Both the position numbers and the translations under genes were made by a program. 59,445 bases of DNA from Nocardia brasiliensis NBRC 14402 (lineage in GTDB: Bacteria; Actinomycetota; Actinomycetes; Mycobacteriales; Mycobacteriaceae), in assembly GCF_000308475.2 (NCBI RefSeq), contig NZ_BAFT02000047.1, forward strand, positions 1-59,445. The letters are read 5' to 3'. A model generated the notes under the pieces. It had not been told where the DNA came from. It ran no database searches and worked only from the letters and a program-made list of their open reading frames with translations. Positions 33,870-42,539 of this stretch are shown piece after piece. Numbering within the stretch: position 1 is the first letter of the stretch; every line of letters starts with the position of its first letter.

Positions 33870-35090
33870 GTGTCACCTGTGACTGACGCACCGAATGCCA
33901 CCACGGCCCCCCGCGCAGACGACGCAGCGAGCCTTTCCGCTATTACGCACGACGAGATTTTCGCGGGACACCTTGGCGGCAAGCTCTCGGTGGAACTCAG
34001 CTCGCCGTTGGAAACCCAGCGCGACCTTTCGATCGCGTACACCCCGGGCGTCGCCCAGGTGAGCCGGGCCATCGCGCAGGACGAGGAACTGTCCAAGCGC
34101 TACACCTGGACCGAGCGGCTGGTCGTGGTGGTCAGCGACGGCACCGCGGTGCTCGGCCTCGGCGATATCGGCCCGCGCGCCTCGCTGCCGGTGATGGAGG
34201 GCAAGGCGGCGCTGTTCAAGAAGTTCGCGGGCCTGAACTCGATCCCGATCGTGGTGGACACCAAGGACGTCGACGAGATCGTCGACCTGCTGGTGAAGCT
34301 GCGGCCGAGCTTCGGCGCGGTGAACCTGGAAGACATCTCGGCGCCGCGCTGCTTCGAGATCGAGAAGCGCGTGATCGAGGCCCTGGACTGCCCGGTCATG
34401 CACGACGACCAGCACGGCACCGCCATCGTGGTGCTCGCCGCCCTCAACGGCGCGGCCAAGGTGCAGGGTCGCGGCATCGAGGACCTGAAGGTCGTCGTGT
34501 CCGGCGCGGGCGCGGCCGGTGTCGCGTGCACGAACATCCTGCTCGCCGCGGGCGTGCGGGACGTGACCGTGCTCGACTCGAAGGGCATCGTCAGCCGCGA
34601 GCGCACCGACCTCAACGAGGTGAAAGCCGAGCTGGCCACCCGTACCAACCCGCGCGGCCTCAATGGTGGTGCCGCCGAAGCGCTCGACGGCGCCGATGTG
34701 TTCCTGGGTCTGTCCGCCGGCCTGATCGCCGAGGAGCTCATCGCTTCGATGGCGCCGGAGTCGATCGTGTTCGCCATGTCCAACCCGGACCCGGAGATCC
34801 ACCCCGAGGTCGCGCGCAAGTACGCCGCGATCGTGGCCACCGGCCGCAGCGATTTCCCGAACCAGATCAACAACGTGCTCGCGTTCCCGGGTGTCTTCAA
34901 GGGCGCGCTGGACGCGGGCGCCCGCCGGATCACCGAGGGCATGAAGATCGCCGCCGCCGACGCCATTCTCAGCGTCGTCGCCGCCGAGCTGGGCCCGGAC
35001 AAGATCGTGCCGAGCCCGCTCGACCCGCGGGTCGCCCCGGCCGTCGCCGAGGCCGTCGCGGCCGCCGCGCGCGCCGAAGGTGTTGCGTAG
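33870..35090 (+). CDS. NAD(P)-dependent malic enzyme (short bacterial type)
   Basis: 406 aa from a GTG at 33870 with AGGAG seven bases upstream. It decarboxylates malate to pyruvate with reduction of NAD(P)+. Seen: LSIAYTPGVAQVS (substrate tyrosine), the active-site lysine region MEGKAALFKKFAG, DISAPRCFEIE and MHDDQHGTAIV for metal binding, then the Rossmann loop VVSGAGAAGVA. It continues to AMSNPDPEIHP and NNVLAFPGVFKGALD. Short 400-aa forms lack the phosphotransacetylase domain. Cofactor preference cannot be read. Confidence 0.93.
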   Translation: MSPVTDAPNATTAPRADDAASLSAITHDEIFAGHLGGKLSVELSSPLETQRDLSIAYTPGVAQVSRAIAQDEELSKRYTWTERLVVVVSDGTAVLGLGDIGPRASLPVMEGKAALFKKFAGLNSIPIVVDTKDVDEIVDLLVKLRPSFGAVNLEDISAPRCFEIEKRVIEALDCPVMHDDQHGTAIVVLAALNGAAKVQGRGIEDLKVVVSGAGAAGVACTNILLAAGVRDVTVLDSKGIVSRERTDLNEVKAELATRTNPRGLNGGAAEALDGADVFLGLSAGLIAEELIASMAPESIVFAMSNPDPEIHPEVARKYAAIVATGRSDFPNQINNVLAFPGVFKGALDAGARRITEGMKIAAADAILSVVAAELGPDKIVPSPLDPRVAPAVAEAVAAAARAEGVA

Positions 35091-35108
35091 CAGTAGCTGT
35101 CACAGATA

Positions 35109-35146
35109 AAAGAACGCCTCGTTCAACGGCGAACGGGGCGTTCTTT
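35109..35146. terminator. Bidirectional terminator between malic enzyme and the small membrane gene
   Basis: Arms AAAGAACGCC-t-CGTTC and GAACG-g-GGCGTTCTTT form a stem of 15 pairs plus one T-G position. A-rich and T-rich ends flank the stem, so it can end transcription in both directions between convergent genes. Confidence 0.85.
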
Positions 35147-35172
35147 GGTGTGTGGCCGAGGAGTTGCTCGGG

Positions 35173-35394
35173 CTATTCGCCGGACGGCACCGGTTTCCGA
35201 TCGGCGCGCGCCGCCTTGCGTGCTCGCTCTTGGCGGCGCGCGGAGATCCGGATCCAGAGGTTCAGCGCGATCATCGCGCCGAGCGCGACCAGCAGCGCCA
35301 CCGCGAACAGCGGATTCTTGTCGGGCAGGGTGGACCAGACGTAGAGCAGCAACGCCACGATCGCCACATAGCCGCCGATGAACCTGATACTCAC
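35173..35394 (-). CDS. Small two-span membrane protein
   Basis: 73 aa, GTG start. Two hydrophobic helices (4-21 and 28-48) separated by LPDKNP, followed by an Arg/Lys-rich cytoplasmic tail. Not recognised; similar small proteins are common in actinobacteria. The convergent terminator lies just after its stop. Confidence 0.7.
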   Translation of the reverse strand: MSIRFIGGYVAIVALLLYVWSTLPDKNPLFAVALLVALGAMIALNLWIRISARRQERARKAARADRKPVPSGE

Positions 35395-35435
35395 CGATCA
35401 GACGTTATCCGCAAACCGTGCCGCCGCGGACGAAT

Positions 35436-36329
35436 TCACAGCGCGTGGTCGTCCAGCCAGGCCCGCGCCACGTCGGCGGGGTCGCGACGCTCGTCGCGGA
35501 CGCGGCGGATCAGCTCGGCGAGGTCTTCGGTGGTGAGTTCGCCCGCAACGTAATTCAGCTTCTTGATCTGCGTCTGGTCGAGCGTGCCTTTGCGGAACAG
35601 GGGCAGCACGTTCTCGGCGCGCACGGCGTAGTCGTCGTCGGACAGGATGGTCAGCCCGTCGGTCGAGTCCGCGCCCGCGGCGGGCGGCCCGAGCAGCAGC
35701 CCGGCTTGGATCTGCCCGTCCAGCAGGGCTTTTCGCAGCGCGGCCAGGTCAGGGAACGGGATCGTCGCGGCGAAAGCGCAGCCGGTCACCGTGTTCGCGG
35801 CGGGCGGCGCGGTCAGCAGGCCCGCGGCGGGCGCCACCCCCGCGGTGCGGGTGCCGCAGCTCGGGCCGAGGTCGTGGACGGACTGCACGCCGTCGTGCGT
35901 TGCCGCCTCCGTAGTGAGCAGCACTCGCGCGCGCAGGTCGGTGCCGTCGGCGATATCGGAGACCAGCAGTCCCTCGGGCAACGACTTGCTCAGTGCGTCG
36001 GCGACGTTCTTCGGCGTGCGTTCGGGAGCGTGCGCGTCGAGATGAGTCAGCAGTGCGCCGCTGTGCTCGCCCAGCAGGGTGATCCGCCCGGCGTCGAGCG
36101 CGGCCAGATAGTCGGCGCGCTCACCTAATCCGGTATCGACCGCGGTCCGCGCGCCGGTGCGCGCCAGCGCGCCCGCGTAGATTTCGGCGAGCACCACCGA
36201 CTCGACAGCGTCGCCCGCGCCGACCGTGATCCGCGCGTCCTGATCATCGTTACCGCAGGACACGGTCGTGACGGCGGTTGCGACGAGCACTATTCGAGCC
36301 AGCATCCGCAGCGACGCGGCCAGCATCAT
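35436..36329 (-). CDS. OpuAC-family substrate-binding lipoprotein (second, divergent copy)
   Basis: 297 aa from the ATG at 36329. The signal peptide ends in the lipobox TTVSC-GN, so this is probably a lipoprotein. The mature part follows the glycine-betaine/osmoprotectant binding fold: ITVGAGDAVESVVLAEIYAGAL parallels the family start, and ENVLPLFRKGTLDQTQIKKLNYVAGELTT parallels the C-terminal half. The ligand-loop word EHSGALLTHL replaces EYNGNLLQYL of the neighbouring full copy, so its ligand may differ. It is divergent from the transporter operon by 136 bp. Confidence 0.85.
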   Translation of the reverse strand: MMLAASLRMLARIVLVATAVTTVSCGNDDQDARITVGAGDAVESVVLAEIYAGALARTGARTAVDTGLGERADYLAALDAGRITLLGEHSGALLTHLDAHAPERTPKNVADALSKSLPEGLLVSDIADGTDLRARVLLTTEAATHDGVQSVHDLGPSCGTRTAGVAPAAGLLTAPPAANTVTGCAFAATIPFPDLAALRKALLDGQIQAGLLLGPPAAGADSTDGLTILSDDDYAVRAENVLPLFRKGTLDQTQIKKLNYVAGELTTEDLAELIRRVRDERRDPADVARAWLDDHAL

Positions 36330-36465
36330 CCGGCGACACCAACTCTCCGAGAGATCGACAGAGCCAACAGGAACACCCTGAAGCGGGCAGTATGGACACC
36401 CAGAATGTACCGGTGGCTCGGTTGCGCCGGGACCTCGCATTGCTCGTCATGCCGGAAGGACTCCA

Positions 36466-37458
36466 GTGAACACCTCGATCACCCCCGATGCCGCGCGGCA
36501 CGGTCGGTCGGCGCTGCGGCTGGCGCTGCGCGCCACCCGGTTCATCTTCGCCGCCGCCGCGTTGGCCGTCGCCATGATCCTGTCCGCCTGCGGCAACTCC
36601 GATCCACTGGCGAGCAAGGGCGACTGCGCCGGCGACGGGCTCGTCGTCGGTTCCGCGAACTTCCCGGAGTCGGAGACGGTCGCGGAAATCTACGCGGAGG
36701 TGTTGCGCGTCAACGGCTTCAAGGTCGACACCAAACTGAATATCGGCAGCCGGGAAGCCTACGTCCCGGCCGTGCGCCAGTGCGCGATCTCGGTGATCCC
36801 GGAGTACAACGGCAACCTGCTGCAGTACCTGGACAAGAACGCCACCGCGACCAGCGCCGCGGACGTGAACAGCGCGCTCGCCGCGGCGCTCGGCAGCGAA
36901 CTCGCGGTCGGCGCCCCCGCGCCCGGCGAGGATTCCGACGCGGTGGTGGTGACCAAGGCGACCGCCGAGCGCTGGAATCTGCGCTCCATCGCGGATCTGG
37001 CCGCGCACTCGGCCGAGGTGAAATTCGGTGCGCCCGCGGAATTCCAGGAGCGGGCGGGCGGACTGCCCGGCTTGAAGAAGAACTACAACCTCGACATCGC
37101 CGCGAACAACTTCGTGCCGATCGCCGACGGCGGTGGCCCCGCGACCGTGCGCGCGCTGGTCGAGGGCCAGGTGACCGCCGCCGACATCTTCACCACCTCA
37201 CCCGCCATCACGCAGAACAACCTGGTGGTGCTGGAGGATCCGAAGCACAACTTCCCGGCGCAGAACGTGGTTCCGCTGTTCAACGCGGCGAAGAAGACGG
37301 ACAAGGCGCTGGCCGCGTTGAACGCCGCCTCGGCGAAGCTGACCACCGCGGAGCTGATCAAGCTGAACGAGGCGGTCTCCGGTACGGCCAAGACCGAACC
37401 GAAGGCCGCGGCCGTGGCCTGGGTGGCGGCCCAGGGGCTGAACACGCCGGCCGGATAA
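36466..37458 (+). CDS. Osmoprotectant ABC transporter, substrate-binding lipoprotein
   Basis: 330 aa, GTG start behind GGAAGGA. Signal peptide with lipobox ILSAC-GN. Typical OpuAC features: VGSANFPESETVAEIYAEVL, IGSREAYVPAV, VIPEYNGNLLQYL (ligand loop), NNFVPIADGGGPATV and the final QNVVPLFNAAKKTD. It binds glycine betaine, choline or similar solutes outside the membrane and delivers them to the permease. First gene of a four-gene importer operon. Confidence 0.93.
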   Translation: MNTSITPDAARHGRSALRLALRATRFIFAAAALAVAMILSACGNSDPLASKGDCAGDGLVVGSANFPESETVAEIYAEVLRVNGFKVDTKLNIGSREAYVPAVRQCAISVIPEYNGNLLQYLDKNATATSAADVNSALAAALGSELAVGAPAPGEDSDAVVVTKATAERWNLRSIADLAAHSAEVKFGAPAEFQERAGGLPGLKKNYNLDIAANNFVPIADGGGPATVRALVEGQVTAADIFTTSPAITQNNLVVLEDPKHNFPAQNVVPLFNAAKKTDKALAALNAASAKLTTAELIKLNEAVSGTAKTEPKAAAVAWVAAQGLNTPAG

Positions 37459-37469
37459 GAGGTAACACG

Positions 37470-38621
37470 TTGTCCGATATCGAGTTCCGCGGTATCAGCA
37501 AGACCTATCCGGACGGCACGCACGCCGTCACCGATCTCGATCTGCGCATCGAGTCCGGCTCGTTCACCGTGTTCGTCGGCCCGTCCGGCTGTGGCAAGAC
37601 CACGTCGATGCGGATGATCAACCGGATGATCACGCCCAGTTCGGGCACGATCACCATTGCCGGACAGGATATTTCGCAGGCCGACCCGGTGAAGCTGCGG
37701 CTCGGTATCGGCTATGTGATCCAGAGCGGCGGGCTGCTGCCGCACCGCACGGTCGTGGACAACGTCGCGACCGTGCCGGTGCTGCGCGGTGATTCGCGCA
37801 AGGCGGCCCGGGCCGCGGCGTTGGAGGTGCTGGACCGGGTCGGCCTGGATCGCTCGCTGGCGGGCCGGTATCCGGCCCAGCTGTCCGGCGGGCAGCAGCA
37901 GCGGGTCGGGGTGGCCCGGGCGCTGGCCGCCGACCCGCCGGTGCTGCTGATGGACGAGCCGTTCAGCGCCGTCGATCCGGTGGTGCGGGCCGAGTTGCAG
38001 ATCGAAATGCAAAGGCTGCAAGCCGAATTGCGGAAGACCATCGTGTTCGTCACCCACGACATCGATGAGGCGATCACCCTCGGCGACCGGGTCGCGGTAT
38101 TCGGCCGGGGCGGGGTGCTGCAACAGTACGCTCCGCCGGACCACGTACTCGCCCAGCCCGCCACCGATTTCGTCGCCGATTTCGTCGGCCGGGACCGCGG
38201 CTATCGCGGCCTGTCCTTCCGCACGGCGAAAGAGGTTCCGCTGCACGAGGTTCGGACCGCGACCGCCGCGGAGGTGCCCGCCCTGCGGTTGGATCGCGGG
38301 GACTGGGTGCTGATCGTCGACGCGCAACGCAAGCCCGCGGGCTGGATCGATGTCACCGGCGTGGAGTCGGTGCGTGCCGGACATGCCTTGGCGGACAGCA
38401 CATCCGCGGGCGGCTCGCTGTTCACGCCGACCGGCGACCTGCGCCAGGCGCTGGACGCCGCGATCTCCTCGCCCTCCGGTATCGGGGTGGCCGTGGACGA
38501 GGCGGGCGCGGTGCGCGGCGGCGTGCTCGCCACCGAGGTGCTGCAACAGCTGGCCGGCCAGCGCGCCACCGAGGACGCCGAACGCAACCGGCACTTCTTC
38601 GAACAGGAAGAAGCGCGGTGA
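37470..38621 (+). CDS. Osmoprotectant ABC transporter, ATPase subunit
   Basis: 383 aa from a TTG at 37470, eight bases after GAGG. Walker A GPSGCGKT (37-44), Q-loop YVIQSGGLLPH, signature LSGGQQQR (138-145), Walker B LLMDEP (159-164), then FVTHD. The C-terminal half (about 250-370) resembles two weak CBS-like repeats as in ProV/OpuCA ATPases, which sense ionic strength in relatives. Starts 11 bp after the binding-protein stop. Substrate follows from the operon. Confidence 0.93.
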   Translation: MSDIEFRGISKTYPDGTHAVTDLDLRIESGSFTVFVGPSGCGKTTSMRMINRMITPSSGTITIAGQDISQADPVKLRLGIGYVIQSGGLLPHRTVVDNVATVPVLRGDSRKAARAAALEVLDRVGLDRSLAGRYPAQLSGGQQQRVGVARALAADPPVLLMDEPFSAVDPVVRAELQIEMQRLQAELRKTIVFVTHDIDEAITLGDRVAVFGRGGVLQQYAPPDHVLAQPATDFVADFVGRDRGYRGLSFRTAKEVPLHEVRTATAAEVPALRLDRGDWVLIVDAQRKPAGWIDVTGVESVRAGHALADSTSAGGSLFTPTGDLRQALDAAISSPSGIGVAVDEAGAVRGGVLATEVLQQLAGQRATEDAERNRHFFEQEEAR

Positions 38622-38637
38622 CCCGCGGGAGGCCTGC

Positions 38638-39306
38638 GTGCGATACCTGATCGACAACTTCGCCGAGATCTGGGGCTTCACCAAGACCCACCTGTACTTG
38701 GCGCTGGTGCCGCTGCTGCTCGGCTTGGTGATCGCGATTCCGTTGGGCGCGTTGGTGCGTCGGGTGACCTGGCTGCGCCGGGTGACGGTGACCGTGGCCA
38801 GCCTGGCGTACACGATTCCGTCGCTCGCGCTGTTCGTGATCATCCCGCCGCTGGTCGGGATCTCCACGATCGACCCGTTGAACGTGATCATCGCACTGAC
38901 CATGTACTCGACCGCGCTGCTCGTGATCGCCGTGCCGGCGGCGCTGGATTCGGTGCCCGCCGACGTGGTCGACGCCGCCGACGCGGTCGGGTTCAGTTCG
39001 CTGTGGCGCACGTTGACGGTCGACATGCCGTTGGCCATACCGGTTTTCGTGTCCAGCCTGCGGGTCGTCGTGGTGACCAATATCGCGATGGTGTCGGTGG
39101 GCGCGCTGATCGGCGTCGGCGGCGTCGGCAAACTGTTCACGCAGGGCTACCAGCGTGACTACCCCGACGAGATCGTCGCGGGCATCATCGTGATCCTGGC
39201 GCTGGCCTTGATCTTCGACCGCCTGATCTACGTGCTCGGCCGCTGGTCGACGCCGTGGGTGCGGGCCGACGTCCGGACCGCGCAGACGAAAGGCCGGCGC
39301 TCGTGA
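38638..39306 (+). CDS. Osmoprotectant ABC transporter, permease 1
   Basis: 222 aa, GTG start preceded by GGGAGG. Five or six membrane helices; the EAA-like loop includes DAADAVGFSSLWRTLTVDMPLAIPVFVSSLRVV. GVGGVGKLFTQGYQ is the typical C-terminal region of OpuCB/OpuCD permeases. It pairs with the next permease. Confidence 0.92.
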   Translation: MRYLIDNFAEIWGFTKTHLYLALVPLLLGLVIAIPLGALVRRVTWLRRVTVTVASLAYTIPSLALFVIIPPLVGISTIDPLNVIIALTMYSTALLVIAVPAALDSVPADVVDAADAVGFSSLWRTLTVDMPLAIPVFVSSLRVVVVTNIAMVSVGALIGVGGVGKLFTQGYQRDYPDEIVAGIIVILALALIFDRLIYVLGRWSTPWVRADVRTAQTKGRRS

Positions 39307-39325
39307 CGGCGAAAGGCGCAGCCTC

Positions 39326-40042
39326 GTGAACCTTTTCCTCGACGCGTGGCACTACTTCACCGACAGCGCGAACTGGAGCGGGCCCGCGGGCATCGAAACC
39401 CGTATCGCGCAACATCTCTGGTACAGCTTCCTCACCATCGCGCTGTCCGCGGCGATCGCGCTCCCGCTCGGTCTGGTGATCGGGCATACCGGGCGTGGTT
39501 CCGCGCTGCTCGTCGGCTTCGCCAATGCCATGCGCGCGCTGCCGACCCTGGGCCTGCTCACCTTTCTGGTGCTGCTGCTCGGACTCGGCCTGATCCCGCC
39601 CCTGCTCGCCCTGATCACCGTGGGTATTCCGCCGCTGCTGGCCGGCGCCTACGCGGGCATCGCCAATGTGCCCGCCGACGTGGTGGACGCGTCCCGGGCG
39701 ATGGGCATGACCGAGCGGCAGATCCTGTTCCGGGTCGAGGTGCCCAACGCGCTGCCCATCCTGCTCACCGGCCTGCGCGGCGCGACGCTGCAGGTGGTCG
39801 CCACCGCGACCATCGCGGCCTACGTCAACCTCGGCGGGCTCGGCCGCTACATCTTCGACGGCATCAGCCTGTACCGGTACGACCGCGTCCTGGTGGGCGC
39901 GCTGCTGGTGGCGGTGCTGGCCATGGTCCTGGACGGCTTGCTCGCCTTCCTCGTCTGGGTGAGCACGCCGGGGACCGGCCGGTTGCGCCGGACCAATGCG
40001 TTGCCCGCCGCCCCCGATCTGAACGCGCGCTCCGCGAACTGA
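39326..40042 (+). CDS. Osmoprotectant ABC transporter, permease 2
   Basis: 238 aa, GTG start 19 bp after permease 1. Similar plan: LVIGHTGRGSALLVGFANAMRALPTLGLLTFLV, the EAA loop DASRAMGMTERQILFRVEVPNALPILLTGLRG, and NLGGLGRYIFDGI. Two distinct permeases give the heteromeric OpuC-like importer. Last gene of the operon. Confidence 0.92.
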   Translation: MNLFLDAWHYFTDSANWSGPAGIETRIAQHLWYSFLTIALSAAIALPLGLVIGHTGRGSALLVGFANAMRALPTLGLLTFLVLLLGLGLIPPLLALITVGIPPLLAGAYAGIANVPADVVDASRAMGMTERQILFRVEVPNALPILLTGLRGATLQVVATATIAAYVNLGGLGRYIFDGISLYRYDRVLVGALLVAVLAMVLDGLLAFLVWVSTPGTGRLRRTNALPAAPDLNARSAN

Positions 40043-40152
40043 CCTGTCGCGCACCGCGCTGAGCTGCTCATTCGAGCCTCGGCGCGGGTCGGTTGTGCCT
40101 GCGATCACCTATTTCGCCGTACCGGGCACCTTGCGGCCGCCTTGTTCCGCGC

Positions 40153-40176
40153 CGTATATTCCACGTGGAATATACG
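40153..40176. promoter_or_regulatory. Perfect 24-bp palindrome, probable PadR operator
   Basis: The half-site CGTATATTCCAC is followed directly by its exact complement with no spacer. It lies 66-90 bp upstream of the padR-like start, in the 200-bp gap after the permease genes. The AT-rich arms stand out in this GC-rich DNA. A perfect palindrome next to a regulator gene is most simply an autoregulatory operator. Confidence 0.8.
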
Positions 40177-40242
40177 AAACGGGGCATAGCGCTCCTGGTT
40201 CCGGCGGTGACGCCGTGAGCGTTCGACGGGAAGGCGAAGGAC

Positions 40243-40935
40243 ATGGGGCAGCAGGCGCGTCCGGCGGTGACGCCGCTGGGGATCGCCGTGCTGGCGCTGC
40301 TCGAGGAGCGGCCCATGCATCCGTACGAGATGTATCAGCTGCTGATCGCGCGCCGGGAAGACGTGCTGGTCAAGGTGCGGCCCGGCTCGCTGTATCACAC
40401 GGTGGCGCGGCTGGCCGAGCAGCACATGGTGCAGTCCGAGGGCGTCGATCGGGAGGGTAACCGGCCCGAACGCACCACCTACCGGATCACCGAGGGCGGC
40501 CGAACAGCCTTGCGCGCCAGGATCGCCGAGATCGTGCGGTACCCGGCACCGGAATATCCGATGTTCCCGGTCGCGCTGGCCGAGGCGCACAATCTGCCCA
40601 AGGACGACGTGCTCGCGCTGCTGCGCGAGCGGGTCGGCCATCTGGAGGCCGATCGCGCCGATGTCGCGACGATGATCACCTGGGCCGACGAACGCCGCGT
40701 GCCCCGCCGCTACACCGTCACCCTGCCGTATCTGCACGCCATGCTCGGCGCCGAGATCGAGTGGGTGAACCGCTTTCTCGACGAATTGGCAAGTGGCGCA
40801 CTGGAATGGGAGACCTTCGACGCGCACACCGGCGTGCGCGAGGCCGACCACGAGCACCACTACATCTGGTCGTCCGGCACCGAGGGCGAAGTGCCCGCGG
40901 TGCGGCGCGGCGCGGTCGGTACGCCACCGCCTTGA
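40243..40935 (+). CDS. PadR family transcriptional regulator
   Basis: 230 aa. Winged HTH: VTPLGIAVLALLEERPMHPYEMYQLL and VRPGSLYHTVARLAEQHMVQ, wing GNRPERTTYRITEGGRTAL. The C-terminal half (about 110-190) is the helical dimerisation part of PadR-s2 (Vinculin-like) type. Probably represses itself and the exporter downstream through the 24-bp palindrome. The exporter starts 75 bp after its stop. Confidence 0.92.
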   Translation: MGQQARPAVTPLGIAVLALLEERPMHPYEMYQLLIARREDVLVKVRPGSLYHTVARLAEQHMVQSEGVDREGNRPERTTYRITEGGRTALRARIAEIVRYPAPEYPMFPVALAEAHNLPKDDVLALLRERVGHLEADRADVATMITWADERRVPRRYTVTLPYLHAMLGAEIEWVNRFLDELASGALEWETFDAHTGVREADHEHHYIWSSGTEGEVPAVRRGAVGTPPP

Positions 40936-41009
40936 GGCCGGCCGCGGGCCGCACCGAACTCCGGTTCCCGCCCGACCGGGAACCTCGCACGACAGGAACT
41001 TCGAATCCC

Positions 41010-42488
41010 ATGACCACTCAACGCAATCCGTGGCTGGCGCTGACCGCGCTGGTCGTCGGCTTCTTCATGATCCTGCTGGACATGACGATCGTCGCGGTCG
41101 CCAACCCGGCGATCATGACCGACCTGCACGCCGACATCTCGAAGGTGATCTGGGTGACCAGCGCCTACCTGCTCGCCTACGCGGTGCCGCTGCTGGTCAC
41201 CGGCCGGCTCGGTGATCGCTTCGGCCCCAAGAACATCTACCTGTTCGGCCTCGCGATCTTCACCGTCGCCTCGGCCTGGTGCGGACTGTCCGGCAGCATC
41301 GAGATGCTGATCGCCGCGCGAGCGGTGCAGGGCCTCGGTGCCGCACTGATGACGCCGCAGACCATGGCGGTGATCACCCGGACCTTCCCGCCGGACAAGC
41401 GCGGCGCCGCCATGGGCCTGTGGGGCGGGGTGGCCGGACTCGCGACGCTGGTCGGGCCGATCCTCGGCGGCGTGCTCGTGGACGGGCTCGGCTGGGAGTG
41501 GATCTTCTTCGTCAACATCCCGATCGGCGTGCTCGCCTTCGCGCTGGCGATGTGGCTGGTGCCCGCGCTGCCGACGCACGAGCACAAGTTCGACATCCCC
41601 GGCGTGCTGCTCAGCGGTGTCGGCTTGTTCCTGCTGGTCTTCGGCATCCAGGAGGGCAACACCTACGACTGGTCGCTGCGCATCTGGCTGATGATCGCCG
41701 CCGGTCTCGTGGTGCTCGCCGTGTTCCTGGTGAACCAGTCGCGCAGCCGCGGTGAGCCGCTGCTGCCGCTGAGCCTGTTCCGCGATCGCAACTTCTCGCT
41801 GTCCAATATCGCCATCGCGGCGATGGGCGCGACGGTCACCGCGTTCATGGTGCCCGGGTACTTCTATCTGCAGGCGGTGCGCGAGCTGTCGCCCACCGAG
41901 TCGGCGCTGGTGTTCGCGCCGATGGCGATCGTCACCGGCGTCTGTGCCCCGTTCGTCGGCAAATTCGCCGACCGGCTGCACCCGCGGATCGTGCCCGCCT
42001 TCGGGTTCGCGCTCTACTCGGTGTCGGTGTTCTGGTTCGCCGCGCTGATGAAGCCGGACTCGTCGCTGGCCTGGATCGTGGTGTCGGCGGTGTTCGCCGG
42101 TTTCGCGAACTCCTGCATCTGGGCGCCGCTGGCCTCGACCGCCACGCACAACCTGCCGGTCCAGCTGGCCGGTGCGGGCGCCGGTGTCTACAACACCACC
42201 CGGCAGGTCGGATCGGTGCTCGGCAGCGCGGCGATCAGCGCGCTCATCGCCGCTCGCATGTCCGCGCAGGGGCTCGGCGGCGGCCAGGTCGGCGAAGGCG
42301 GGGCGGGGCAGGGGCCCATCCCGGAGTTCGTCAAGGACGGCTTCAGCACCGCGCTGAGCCAATCCATTCTGCTCCCCGCCGGCATCCTGCTGATCGGCTT
42401 CGTGGCTTCCGCGCTCTTCGTCCGCCACGGGCAGAGCGCCGCCGCCAAGCCGGCGGCCGAACCCCGCAAGACCGCATCCATCGCCTGA
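41010..42488 (+). CDS. MFS multidrug exporter, DHA2/EmrB-QacA type (14 helices)
   Basis: 492 aa from the ATG at 41010. Motif A GRLGDRFGPKNIYLFGL between helices 2 and 3, motif B-like ARAVQGLGAALMTP and motif C-like GGVAGLATLVGPILGGVLVDGLGWEWIFFVNIPIG are all present. About 14 hydrophobic segments. It should export drugs or endogenous compounds by proton exchange. The PadR gene upstream suggests induction by a ligand. A long hairpin follows. Confidence 0.93.
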   Translation: MTTQRNPWLALTALVVGFFMILLDMTIVAVANPAIMTDLHADISKVIWVTSAYLLAYAVPLLVTGRLGDRFGPKNIYLFGLAIFTVASAWCGLSGSIEMLIAARAVQGLGAALMTPQTMAVITRTFPPDKRGAAMGLWGGVAGLATLVGPILGGVLVDGLGWEWIFFVNIPIGVLAFALAMWLVPALPTHEHKFDIPGVLLSGVGLFLLVFGIQEGNTYDWSLRIWLMIAAGLVVLAVFLVNQSRSRGEPLLPLSLFRDRNFSLSNIAIAAMGATVTAFMVPGYFYLQAVRELSPTESALVFAPMAIVTGVCAPFVGKFADRLHPRIVPAFGFALYSVSVFWFAALMKPDSSLAWIVVSAVFAGFANSCIWAPLASTATHNLPVQLAGAGAGVYNTTRQVGSVLGSAAISALIAARMSAQGLGGGQVGEGGAGQGPIPEFVKDGFSTALSQSILLPAGILLIGFVASALFVRHGQSAAAKPAAEPRKTASIA

Positions 42489-42492
42489 ACCA

Positions 42493-42528
42493 CGTTGCCC
42501 TGCAAGTGGATTCACTTGCAGGGCAGCG
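42493..42528. terminator. Hairpin terminator between the MFS gene and the convergent oxidoreductase
   Basis: CGTTGCCCTGCAAGTG pairs with CACTTGCAGGGCAGCG around a GATT loop: 16 bp with one T-G pair. No T tract, but the position between convergent stops fits a shared terminator. Confidence 0.8.
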
Positions 42529-42539
42529 TGCTGTCCGGC

